From assembly GCA_031423755.1 (NCBI GenBank), contig JANPGC010000051.1, forward strand, positions 1 to 12,955: DNA of 12,955 nucleotides. The letters are read 5' to 3'. The position numbers were made by a program, and so were the translations under genes. This document shows positions 6,815-12,955 of this stretch, piece by piece. The DNA is from JANMEX01 sp031423755. Lineage in GTDB: Bacteria; Pseudomonadota; Alphaproteobacteria; Rhizobiales; Rhizobiaceae. Below the pieces are notes generated by a model, which was not told where the DNA came from, made no database searches, and worked only from the letters and a program-made list of their open reading frames with translations. Position 1 is the stretch's first letter; each line of letters begins with the position of its first letter.

Positions 6815-9124
6815 TCAAGCGATTCGCCTTGCGCCGCCTTTTGATTCCTCAGACAACGTGAACACGCTTGAGATCAGCGTAGCGATCCCGCGCGAGGACA
6901 AGGCCGCGCCGAACAGGAAGCCCTGCGCCAGATCAATGTGCGCATGTGACTTGAGCCGTTCAAATTGCTCAAGTGTCTCAATGCCTTCGACGGTGACAAT
7001 CAGGCCAAGCTCATGCGCCAGCTGGGTGACGCCGGACACCAGCTTGAGAGAGCGGTCATTGCTGACGATCTCGCGCACAAAGGACTGGTCGATCTTGACC
7101 TTGTCGAGGGGCAGATTGTGCAGATAGCTGAGGCTCGAATAGCCGGTTCCAAAGTCATCGAGCGCAATCCGGATACCCGATTTCTTCAACTCCAACAGCA
7201 TTGATGAGGCAAGGAACTGATCCTCAAGAATCGCGCCCTCGGTGACTTCCACTTCCAGCCGGTTAGGCTCAAGCCGCGAGCGCGCGAGCGCAACCCTGAC
7301 CATCTCGCCAATCTGCGAACCGCGGAAGTCGATGGCGGAAAGGTTTACAGAGACGCTGACTTCGCCCTCCCAGCCTTTGCAGTCCTCGCATGCCTGTTCA
7401 AGCATGAAGCGCGTCAGGTCGGTGATTGTGCCCGTCTCCTCCGCAAGGGGAATGAATATCGCCGGCGAAATCGGACCAAGTTCTGGATGGTCCCAGCGGC
7501 ACAAGGCTTCACACCCTGAAATCTGCATCGTGTCAGCACAGATAATCGGCTGGTAGAAGACGTTGAGTCGGCGTTCCTTTATCGCCATCTTCAGGTCCGT
7601 CTTCAGCCGCTGGCGCTTCTGGTAGCGCTCATCCATCGCCTCGGCAAAAAGCGTGGAAATGCCTTTCCCGCGCCCCTTGGACTCGTAAAGCGCAAGATCC
7701 GCCTTGATCATCAGCTGTGCAAGGTCAAACGCGTGCGAGCGCGTGATGACGAGCCCGGCAGAAATTGTGATCGTCAAATGATGCCCGCCGACATCAAAAT
7801 TGCCGACAAGCGAGGCAAGTGTGCGCCGCGCGGCAAATTCGGCATCCGCCGCCGTTTCAAAATTTGTCAGAAGCCCGACAAACTCGTCGCCGCCAAACCG
7901 TGAGAAGCAGGCGAACTCCTCAGTCATCATGTTGATGCGGTCTGCAACCCGGCACAGCAACTCATCGCCCACCGGGTGGCCGAGGCTGTCATTGACATGC
8001 TTGAAGTCATCAAGGTCGATGACAAAAAATGCCGAAAACGAATCCGGGTTGGACTTTGCAATATAATTTCGCGTCAGTTCCTTGAAATAGGAGCGGTTCG
8101 GCAGTCCGCTGAGCGAATCGAAACGCGCCATACGGTGGATCTTTTCTTCTGCCTGAACCCGCTCGGTCACATTCTCAAAAATCAGCACGCCGCCATTGGC
8201 GCTTGCCTTTCTGCCGGAAAATTCCACCGTTCCGCCATCGCTGGACTTCAAGGTGAACTTGCGTGTGTCAGTCCCGTCCAGCATGGCTGCGAGGCGCTGC
8301 TCGATCGTCTCCACCATTCCACCGCTGAGCACGCCATTGAAACGGCAGAAACGGATGATGGTTTTCAAGCTGCGCCCGTGCAGCGTTTGCGCATTTGACG
8401 CCTTCAGCATTTCAAATGCACGCTTGTTGACCACCATGGCGCGGTTTTCGCTGTCAAACATGATGAGGCCCTGCGGCATGTTGTTGAGCGCCACATCCAG
8501 CTTGTCGGCAATCTTCTTCACTTCCAGCCGCCCGACCACCGCCTCTTTCAAAAACTCGCGGACATAGCGCGACATCGAACTGACCGAAATGAAGAAAGGC
8601 ACCAGCAGCGCCGCGCCCGCATAATGTTTCCAGCCGCCAATCTGCACAAGCGCGGCAAAAATCGGCGAGAAAGCAAAAAACGAGAACAGATGCACGATGC
8701 GGCCGGACGCAAAGTTCTTGCCGACAATTGTCACCATCGTCGCCATGGTCAGTGTCATCGACGCAAATTCGGCGAAGCTGTCACGCGAAAGGATTGACAT
8801 GTAGGTCAAAGCGCCAATCTGAACGGCCAGAAGATTGACACCGATGGAATAGCGGTATTCCCACTTGCGGCTCAAGTGCACGGCATTCTTGCCGATCATC
8901 GCAAGATCAAACAGCCAGGAGTCGGCAACCCGCAAGATGCCGGTTAACAAAAACAGGCCGGTGAAAATCTGGAAAACAGGATCTCCGGTGCTTTCCCAGA
9001 TCGCATAAGCGACGAGCGCCTGCGCGAGAAAGCCAAAAACCACGACACCGCGGTTTGAATACAGGGATTCAACAAACGGGACATAAACCTCGTCGGGCAG
9101 GCCTGCGTTGTTTTTATTCTTCAT
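6815..9124 (-). CDS. Membrane-bound PAS-GGDEF-EAL protein (diguanylate cyclase/c-di-GMP phosphodiesterase)
   Basis: 769 aa. About six membrane helices fill residues 27-183 (near 27-45, 52-70, 95-113, 122-138, 144-162, 169-183). A PAS-like domain follows (about 205-320, starting NNMPQGLIMFD), then a GGDEF domain (about 330-490) and an EAL domain (about 505-750). The cyclase site GGDEF (411-415) is intact, with DSLSGLPNR at 336-344. The inhibitory RxxD site expected five residues earlier reads EEFA, so product inhibition is probably absent. The phosphodiesterase residues look complete: EAL 539-541, Asn594, Glu626, the DDFGTGYSSL loop (656-665), Lys677, Glu713 and Gln734. Both activities are therefore possible; which dominates cannot be told. 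The membrane part and PAS domain probably sense a signal that is not identifiable here. The ATG at 9124 has only a weak ribosome-binding site. A 273-bp AT-rich upstream region suggests independent transcription. Confidence 0.96.
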   Translation of the reverse strand: MKNKNNAGLPDEVYVPFVESLYSNRGVVVFGFLAQALVAYAIWESTGDPVFQIFTGLFLLTGILRVADSWLFDLAMIGKNAVHLSRKWEYRYSIGVNLLAVQIGALTYMSILSRDSFAEFASMTLTMATMVTIVGKNFASGRIVHLFSFFAFSPIFAALVQIGGWKHYAGAALLVPFFISVSSMSRYVREFLKEAVVGRLEVKKIADKLDVALNNMPQGLIMFDSENRAMVVNKRAFEMLKASNAQTLHGRSLKTIIRFCRFNGVLSGGMVETIEQRLAAMLDGTDTRKFTLKSSDGGTVEFSGRKASANGGVLIFENVTERVQAEEKIHRMARFDSLSGLPNRSYFKELTRNYIAKSNPDSFSAFFVIDLDDFKHVNDSLGHPVGDELLCRVADRINMMTEEFACFSRFGGDEFVGLLTNFETAADAEFAARRTLASLVGNFDVGGHHLTITISAGLVITRSHAFDLAQLMIKADLALYESKGRGKGISTLFAEAMDERYQKRQRLKTDLKMAIKERRLNVFYQPIICADTMQISGCEALCRWDHPELGPISPAIFIPLAEETGTITDLTRFMLEQACEDCKGWEGEVSVSVNLSAIDFRGSQIGEMVRVALARSRLEPNRLEVEVTEGAILEDQFLASSMLLELKKSGIRIALDDFGTGYSSLSYLHNLPLDKVKIDQSFVREIVSNDRSLKLVSGVTQLAHELGLIVTVEGIETLEQFERLKSHAHIDLAQGFLFGAALSSRGIATLISSVFTLSEESKGGARRIA

Positions 9125-9187
9125 TTTTTCGCTCGCATGCGTGGCTCCTGTGAAGCTAGCAGCAAATCCTTAAAGATTCCCCTCGGA

Positions 9188-9324
9188 CTCCGGGTGCAAC
9201 CGGAGCATTTAACTACAATCCGATGCAACCTGTCCCAAAAAATGGATGATCTTGGGTTGTATAAGATTTAACCCAAATAAAACTAAATATAAAGTCTTGT
9301 TTCAAGCTAAAACTGATCGAAACA
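9188..9324. promoter_or_regulatory. Cluster of three perfect dyads upstream of the GGDEF-EAL gene
   Basis: The intergenic region 9125-9397 contains CTCCGG-N6-CCGGAG (9188-9205), TTGGGTT-N11-AACCCAA (9252-9276) and TGTTTC-N15-GAAACA (9298-9324), each perfectly paired. The first would form a 5'-leader hairpin for the GGDEF-EAL message. The other two lie between it and the lipoprotein stop at 9398 and could be operators or part of a terminator, though no T-tract follows. No clear -35/-10 pair was found. The inverted repeats are seen directly; their role is inferred. Confidence 0.4.
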
Positions 9325-9397
9325 GCATGTTTTTCTATTTTCTTTGGAAGTGAAAACTGCAATGCATGCTGGAAAAACGTTTCCACTGACGACGTTA

Positions 9398-9907
9398 TTA
9401 CGGACAAGGCTCCTTATAATGACCCGGAAGTTTGCCGTCAGGGTGACCAGCGAGTTCAGGGTTGGGTGTGTAAACAGGCCCGACGACCAGTGGCCGGTCG
9501 GGCAGAATGGATTGATCCAGCGTCGACGTCAGCGTGGACTCGATCCGTTGCAAAACCGTCTTGTCCGGCCCGAACAGGCTTACGGTAAACGCATAGGGTT
9601 TGCCCTTGGCCACACAGGTCAGCGGCGGGCTTTCCAGCGCCACCTTGCCTGTCTTGGTCCAAACCTTTTCTTCGACACGAAAAGGCTCTCCGCCATTCGG
9701 ATTGTCGAAAACAGCCACAACCATCGAGCCCTCCGGCACCGGCTTCACAATCCCAAAAGTGACGACATAGGTCGCCGTGGCCACACGATAGTTGAAAATG
9801 AAAACCTTGCCGGTAAGCGCCAGATAGTCGTCTTTCCCGCTTTCGCGGCAGCCGCCAAGCAGCGCAAGGAACGCAAAGACACCCAACCACAAGCGGACTT
9901 GTCTCAT
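9398..9907 (-). CDS. Small predicted lipoprotein, function unknown
   Basis: 169 aa. The N-terminus is a lipoprotein signal: a basic MRQVR, a hydrophobic run and a lipobox LLGGC with Cys20 as the acylated residue. The residue after Cys is Arg, not Asp, so outer-membrane sorting is plausible. The mature part is rich in alternating hydrophobic and polar residues (about 28-125), suggesting a beta-sandwich, and has two more cysteines (98 and 168) that could pair. The last 35 residues are Pro/Gly-rich. I recall similar unnamed lipoproteins in Hyphomicrobiales but can assign no activity. The ATG at 9907 overlaps the stop of the CGNR regulator gene (ATGA), so the two are probably translationally coupled; GAGGCGG upstream can act as ribosome-binding site. 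Confidence 0.85.
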   Translation of the reverse strand: MRQVRLWLGVFAFLALLGGCRESGKDDYLALTGKVFIFNYRVATATYVVTFGIVKPVPEGSMVVAVFDNPNGGEPFRVEEKVWTKTGKVALESPPLTCVAKGKPYAFTVSLFGPDKTVLQRIESTLTSTLDQSILPDRPLVVGPVYTPNPELAGHPDGKLPGHYKEPCP

Positions 9908-10476
9908 GATGCAACCGCCTCATGCTTTGCTGTCGTCATTTTCCGCCTGTAATGCGCCTTGACCTTTGACCGGTTTCCACAGACGGCCATGTCGCACCAC
10001 AGCCGCGACTTGTTTTTGCTCCGGTCAATGAACAGCCAATCACAATTCGGGCAGATTTTGGTCCGCGCCCGTATCGCCGGATCAAGCAGCCGCATCGCCG
10101 ATACCGCCATGGCACGATTGAGCGGCAAATCGCCATGGCCTGCATCCGCGCACAGCGATGCCGCAGCGAAAAGCCGGGCCAAGCCGTATCCGGCGTCCGG
10201 CCGGCCCTCAAGCTGGGGCCGCAGCCAGTCATTCAATGCCTCCCGCAGTGCCAAAAGCGCTTGCGTTGATTTACCGCTGGCAAAATCCGACGGCACAGCG
10301 TCGCCAACTTCCACCGCCCTGTGGCGCGCAGCGGCGGCAGCAAAGCCCGCAACATTTTCAACATCCTCAAACCGGTCAGCGCGGCGCGCGGGATCGCCCC
10401 TGCAGACCACCGTGTTGACCAAATCAAGCGCCAGCAATCCGCCCGAAAACCTGTGTGCCGTCCATTCAAAAGCCAT
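9904..10476 (-). CDS. CGNR zinc-finger (ABATE-domain) putative transcriptional regulator
   Basis: 190 aa from the ATG at 10476. The N-terminal portion (FSGGLLALDLVNT, residues 10-22, through about 130) matches the ABATE domain, thought to sense a small-molecule ligand. The C-terminus has the CGNR zinc finger: CPNC (142-145), then W160 and CDMAVCGNRSKVKAHYRR (161-178). The four zinc cysteines are 142, 145, 161 and 166, and the basic stretch that follows is suited to DNA binding. In-frame TTG codons further upstream (10524) are unlikely starts because they overlap the promoter. No Shine-Dalgarno precedes the ATG and a -10-like TAATAT ends 5 nt before it, so the message may be leaderless. The gene is divergent from the LivH-like permease gene, 63 bp away, which is the natural candidate target, and is coupled to the downstream lipoprotein gene. 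Confidence 0.9.
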   Translation of the reverse strand: MAFEWTAHRFSGGLLALDLVNTVVCRGDPARRADRFEDVENVAGFAAAAARHRAVEVGDAVPSDFASGKSTQALLALREALNDWLRPQLEGRPDAGYGLARLFAAASLCADAGHGDLPLNRAMAVSAMRLLDPAIRARTKICPNCDWLFIDRSKNKSRLWCDMAVCGNRSKVKAHYRRKMTTAKHEAVAS

Positions 10477-10481
10477 AAGAA

Positions 10482-10509
10482 ATATTAACTGGCATAATTC
10501 GTTTTGCAA
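10482..10509 (-). promoter_or_regulatory. Predicted promoter of the CGNR regulator gene (possibly leaderless)
   Basis: On the minus strand TTGCAA (10509-10504) is followed after 16 nt by TAATAT (10487-10482), each four of six matches to consensus. Transcription would start at or next to the A of the ATG at 10476. This fits the absence of a ribosome-binding site. Confidence 0.4.
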
Positions 10510-10517
10510 GTTAGAAT
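10489..10517 (+). promoter_or_regulatory. Predicted promoter of the LivH-like permease gene
   Basis: CTGGCA (10489-10494), a 17-nt spacer and TAGAAT (10512-10517). The -10 matches at five of six positions and the -35 at four. The start would be near 10524, just upstream of the GGAG ribosome-binding site (10530-10533). The promoter overlaps that of the divergent CGNR gene. Confidence 0.45.
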
Positions 10518-10524
10518 ATTGCAA
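10504..10524. promoter_or_regulatory. Candidate operator: two TTGCAA boxes, 15 bp centre to centre
   Basis: TTGCAA occurs at 10504-10509 and 10519-10524, separated by 9 nt. TTGCAA is self-complementary, so the pair is both a direct and an inverted repeat; the right copy extends to ATTGCAAT (10518-10525). The boxes flank the permease -10 and the left one coincides with the CGNR -35, so a bound protein would affect both genes. The CGNR protein is the obvious candidate ligand, but this is inference. Confidence 0.45.
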
Positions 10525-10539
10525 TCACTGGAGCTTCGC

Positions 10540-11445
10540 TTGGTCTATTTATCCCAGATCATGGCCAATGGCCTGCACAATGGCGCGCTCTATGCCCTGC
10601 TCGCGTACGGCTATGTACTGACCTTCAGCGTGACCAAGCGGGCAAACCTTGCCCACGGTGCGGTTTTCGCATTTTCAGGCCAGATCCTCGTGCTGGGGGC
10701 GACCACAGGCTATAACGTCCTGTGGATGACCCTGCCCGCCGCGCTCGCATTTGGCGCGCTCTCGTCCGCAGTCCTCACCGGCATTGTCTTGATGGTGTTT
10801 GCATGGACCATCATCCCGCGCTTTATCGACCGCGCGCCGAACATGATGATCACGATCACACTCGGCATCGCGATTGTTCTTATGGAGGGAGCCCGCATCG
10901 GCGCAGACACGCGCGACTACTGGCTGCCCCCACTGTTGAATGCCCAGACGCAGCTTTTCCCGATGCAGGGCGCACCAACCCTGACTGCCCTGCAACTCAT
11001 CAACATCTTCACAATCCTGCTCGTGATCGTCGCGGCGGAAGCAGTGCTGCGACGCACATCCGCAGGCCGTGCACTGCGCGCCGTCTCCGATGATCCGCAG
11101 GCTGCAAATCTCTGCGGCACGGATGCGGCCAACGTCCGCCGCAACGCCGTGCTCGCAGGCGGCGTTCTCGCTGCATTGGGCGGCATGCTGGCAACGCTCT
11201 ACTTCGGCAACATGTCTTTTGGTGCAGGGCTGACCTACGGCTTGAAAGTCCTGTTCATCACATCCGCTGGCGGCTTCTCAAGCCCGGCCCGCGCGGCGCT
11301 AGGCGCCTTCCTGTTCGGCGAGGCCGAAAGCTTGTGGGACGGCTACTTCCCGATCGTCTGGCGCGAACTGGTCTTCTACAGCCTGCTCGCCCTCATGCTC
11401 TGCCTGCGCACCGAACACCGCCTCGTGTCAAATCAGCGGATTTGA
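10540..11445 (+). CDS. LivH-type branched-chain amino acid/amide ABC transporter permease
   Basis: 301 aa from the TTG at 10540, chosen because TGGAG lies 6 nt upstream and the predicted transcription start is near 10524; a TTG at 10504 would add 12 residues but overlaps the promoter. About eight membrane helices are visible. Family marks are the N-terminal NGLHNGALYALLAYGYVL (10-27) followed by ANLAHGAVFAFSGQ (35-48), the cytoplasmic coupling segment GRALRAVSDDPQAANLCG (176-193), and AALGAFLFGEAESL near the C-terminus. The length is normal for LivH. Such permeases work with a LivM-type partner, two ATPases and a periplasmic binding protein; none is within 1.5 kb downstream or on the other side, so it is solitary here. 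The substrate cannot be told. It is divergent from the CGNR regulator gene and 82 bp before the TRAP genes. Confidence 0.9.
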   Translation: MVYLSQIMANGLHNGALYALLAYGYVLTFSVTKRANLAHGAVFAFSGQILVLGATTGYNVLWMTLPAALAFGALSSAVLTGIVLMVFAWTIIPRFIDRAPNMMITITLGIAIVLMEGARIGADTRDYWLPPLLNAQTQLFPMQGAPTLTALQLINIFTILLVIVAAEAVLRRTSAGRALRAVSDDPQAANLCGTDAANVRRNAVLAGGVLAALGGMLATLYFGNMSFGAGLTYGLKVLFITSAGGFSSPARAALGAFLFGEAESLWDGYFPIVWRELVFYSLLALMLCLRTEHRLVSNQRI

Positions 11446-11468
11446 TTGCCCAAAGCGCCCGAGTTTGC

Positions 11469-11496
11469 TTGCACCCTCCACAACTGCCGCTAGACT
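11469..11496 (+). promoter_or_regulatory. Possible promoter of the TRAP permease genes
   Basis: TTGCAC (11469-11474), a 16-nt spacer and TAGACT (11491-11496, four of six matches). The start would be near 11503, 25 nt before the TTG start. If used, the TRAP genes can be expressed apart from the ABC permease. Confidence 0.35.
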
Positions 11497-11527
11497 GATC
11501 GTCAACAAATGACTCTGGGAGGGGAAA

Positions 11528-12109
11528 TTGGATCTTATGCTGGCCCTGTCGCGGCTCATCGATCGCGTGAACGAATTCATCGGCAAATCCGTATCCTGGC
11601 TGATCTTGGTCGCCGTGCTGGTCAGCGCCGGCAACGCCATTGTCCGCAAAATGTTCAACATGTCCTCCAACGCATGGCTGGAAGCGCAATGGTATCTGTT
11701 CGGCGCGGTCTTCATGCTGGCCGCCGCCTACACGCTCAAACAGAACGAGCACATCCGCATCGACATCTTCTACGGCGCGCGCACCAAACGCACGCAAGAC
11801 TGGATCGACCTGTTCGGACATCTCGTCTTCCTGCTCCCCTTCTGCCTGCTCATGCTCTGGCTCCTGACGCCCTACACAGTCCACGCCATCAAATCCGGCG
11901 AAGTCTCGGCGAACGCCGGCGGGCTGATTCTGTGGCCATCAAAGGCCGTCATCCTCGCCGGCTTCATCCTTCTGACCCTCCAATGCATCTCCGAAATCAT
12001 CAAGCGCATCGCCATCATGCAAGGGTTGATCGACGATCCCAACCCGCATCTTGCCACCCACATGCCGCTCGAAATGGCTCCAACGGTAAAGGGCGATGAC
12101 AATGTTTGA
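11528..12109 (+). CDS. TRAP transporter small permease (DctQ family)
   Basis: 193 aa from the TTG at 11528, preceded by GGGAGGGG at ideal spacing; an ATG three codons later (11537) is the alternative. Four membrane helices lie at about 20-38, 55-73, 95-114 and 138-156. NEHIRIDIFY (73-82) and GGLILWPSKAVIL (131-143) are characteristic of the DctQ-type subunit in the group often labelled mannitol/chloroaromatic (FcbT2-like). It pairs in the inner membrane with the large permease and takes substrate from a periplasmic binding protein, driven by a sodium or proton gradient. The substrate is unknown; these family labels do not define it. The stop overlaps the start of the large permease gene by 8 nt, showing translational coupling. 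No DctP-type binding-protein gene precedes it. Confidence 0.93.
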   Translation: MDLMLALSRLIDRVNEFIGKSVSWLILVAVLVSAGNAIVRKMFNMSSNAWLEAQWYLFGAVFMLAAAYTLKQNEHIRIDIFYGARTKRTQDWIDLFGHLVFLLPFCLLMLWLLTPYTVHAIKSGEVSANAGGLILWPSKAVILAGFILLTLQCISEIIKRIAIMQGLIDDPNPHLATHMPLEMAPTVKGDDNV

Positions 12110-12955
12110 ATTCATCGCCACAAACCTTGCCCCCATCATGTTTGCAGGCCTCGTCTTCTTCCTGCTGCTCGGCTACCCCGTCGCCTTCGCGCTTGCCGCC
12201 AACGGCCTGTTCTTCTTCATCGTCGGGGTCGAACTCGCCCCGCTGTCCGGCGGCGAAATCTCGCTGTCATGGCCGCTCCTCGGCGCATTGCCGGACCGGA
12301 TATGGGGCACCATGTCCAACGACACGCTGCTCGCCATCCCCTTCTTCACCTTCATGGGACTGATCCTCGAACGCTCCGGCATGGCCGAAGACTTGCTCGA
12401 CACCATCGGCCAGCTGTTCGGCCCGATCCGCGGCGGCCTCGCCTACGCGGTCATTCTGGTCGGCGCGCTTCTCGCCGCCACCACGGGCGTTGTCGCCGCA
12501 TCCGTCATCTCCATGGGCCTCATCTCGCTGCCGATCATGCTGCGCTACGGCTATGACCGCCGCCTCGCCTCCGGCGTCATTGCGGCGTCCGGCACGCTGG
12601 CGCAGATCATTCCGCCCTCGCTCGTGCTCATAGTTCTTGCCGATCAGCTCGGCCGCTCGGTCGGCGACATGTATGCCGGCGCGCTGGTCCCCGGTCTCGT
12701 CCTCACCGGTCTTTATCTCGGCTATGTCCTGCTGATGACCATCCTCTATCCCAAATCCGCGCCCGCCCTGCCGCTCGAAGCCCGCACTTTGGGATCAGGC
12801 GTAACATCGCTTTTCGTGATGATCGTCGGCGTTATTGCGCTGTCATGGCTTGTCGAAGAATATCTCCGCCCCGCCCACGGCGACAATGCCGGCATACTTG
12901 CCGCATCTGCAGCCACCTTGATCGTCTATGCATCTGCCGTTCTGGACAAATCGCT
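12102..12955 (+). CDS. TRAP transporter large permease (DctM family), 3' end outside window
   Basis: 284 codons are visible from the ATG at 12102; the frame is open to the window edge, so the gene is cut by the window, not by mutation. Typical DctM features include FAGLVFFLLLGYPVAFALA (14-32), TLLAIPFFTFMGLILERSG (75-93), and the re-entrant-loop motif GTLAQIIPPS (164-173), followed by GALVPGL. A polar segment after YPKSAPALPLEARTLG (216-231) and a further helix suggest the longer subgroup of large permeases that accompanies FcbT2-like small subunits. The protein forms the transport channel of a secondary, binding-protein-dependent carrier. It is the second gene of the dctQ-dctM pair. A binding-protein gene may follow beyond 12955. 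Confidence 0.93.
   Translation, partial: MFEFIATNLAPIMFAGLVFFLLLGYPVAFALAANGLFFFIVGVELAPLSGGEISLSWPLLGALPDRIWGTMSNDTLLAIPFFTFMGLILERSGMAEDLLDTIGQLFGPIRGGLAYAVILVGALLAATTGVVAASVISMGLISLPIMLRYGYDRRLASGVIAASGTLAQIIPPSLVLIVLADQLGRSVGDMYAGALVPGLVLTGLYLGYVLLMTILYPKSAPALPLEARTLGSGVTSLFVMIVGVIALSWLVEEYLRPAHGDNAGILAASAATLIVYASAVLDKS

Noticed and set aside
9213..9407. 64-codon minus-strand open frame in the AT-rich spacer
   Set aside because: Its start lies inside the lipoprotein gene in another frame, it has no ribosome-binding site, and the residues look like translated AT-rich intergenic DNA.
12106..12363. Ser/Pro-rich plus-strand open frame overlapping the large TRAP permease
   Set aside because: The frame starting at 12102 gives a clear DctM-family protein; this is its out-of-frame shadow.

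Overview
The window looks like an alphaproteobacterial chromosome, probably Hyphomicrobiales (Rhizobiales)-like. Signs are the high GC content, the split three-subunit transhydrogenase preceded by an aa3-type oxidase subunit IV gene, several TTG/GTG starts, and a TRAP transporter. The genus cannot be told from sequence reading alone. No tRNA, rRNA, IS element, prophage gene or CRISPR array was seen.

Layout. (1) 1-288: a possible C-terminal tail of a plus-strand gene, then non-coding sequence. (2) 289-2022 (-): a membrane-anchored alpha/beta-hydrolase-like protein of unknown substrate. (3) 2146-5504 (-): a bioenergetic operon read as cox subunit IV, pntAa, pntAb, pntB, which codes for a small oxidase subunit and the complete proton-translocating NAD(P) transhydrogenase. 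(4) 5761-9124 (-): a FeeM/LuxI-fold N-acyl amino acid synthase-like protein, with a membrane-bound PAS-GGDEF-EAL enzyme of c-di-GMP metabolism upstream. The two are separated by an AT-rich, dyad-rich spacer. (5) 9398-10476 (-): a CGNR zinc-finger regulator overlapping a lipoprotein gene by 4 nt. (6) 10540-12955 (+): transcribed divergently from the CGNR gene, a solitary LivH-type ABC permease, then TRAP small and large permease genes; the large one runs off the window.

How the parts may work together. The pnt/cox block is ordinary core metabolism (NADPH supply and respiration). The FeeM-like synthase and the GGDEF-EAL protein are plausible signalling neighbours (an acylated small molecule and c-di-GMP), but only proximity links them. 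The CGNR/permease divergent region is compact: two identical TTGCAA boxes fall on the predicted promoters of both genes, which suggests an autoregulated switch. Both transporters at the right edge are incomplete as seen: the LivH-like permease has no ATPase, LivM or binding protein, and the TRAP pair has no substrate-binding protein inside the window.

Nothing here is clearly an undescribed multi-gene system. The best leads are the FeeM-like synthase with a 19-bp dyad at its promoter, the CGNR/permease operator, the duplicated ribosome-binding site of the cox gene, and the unusual membrane-inserted hydrolase.
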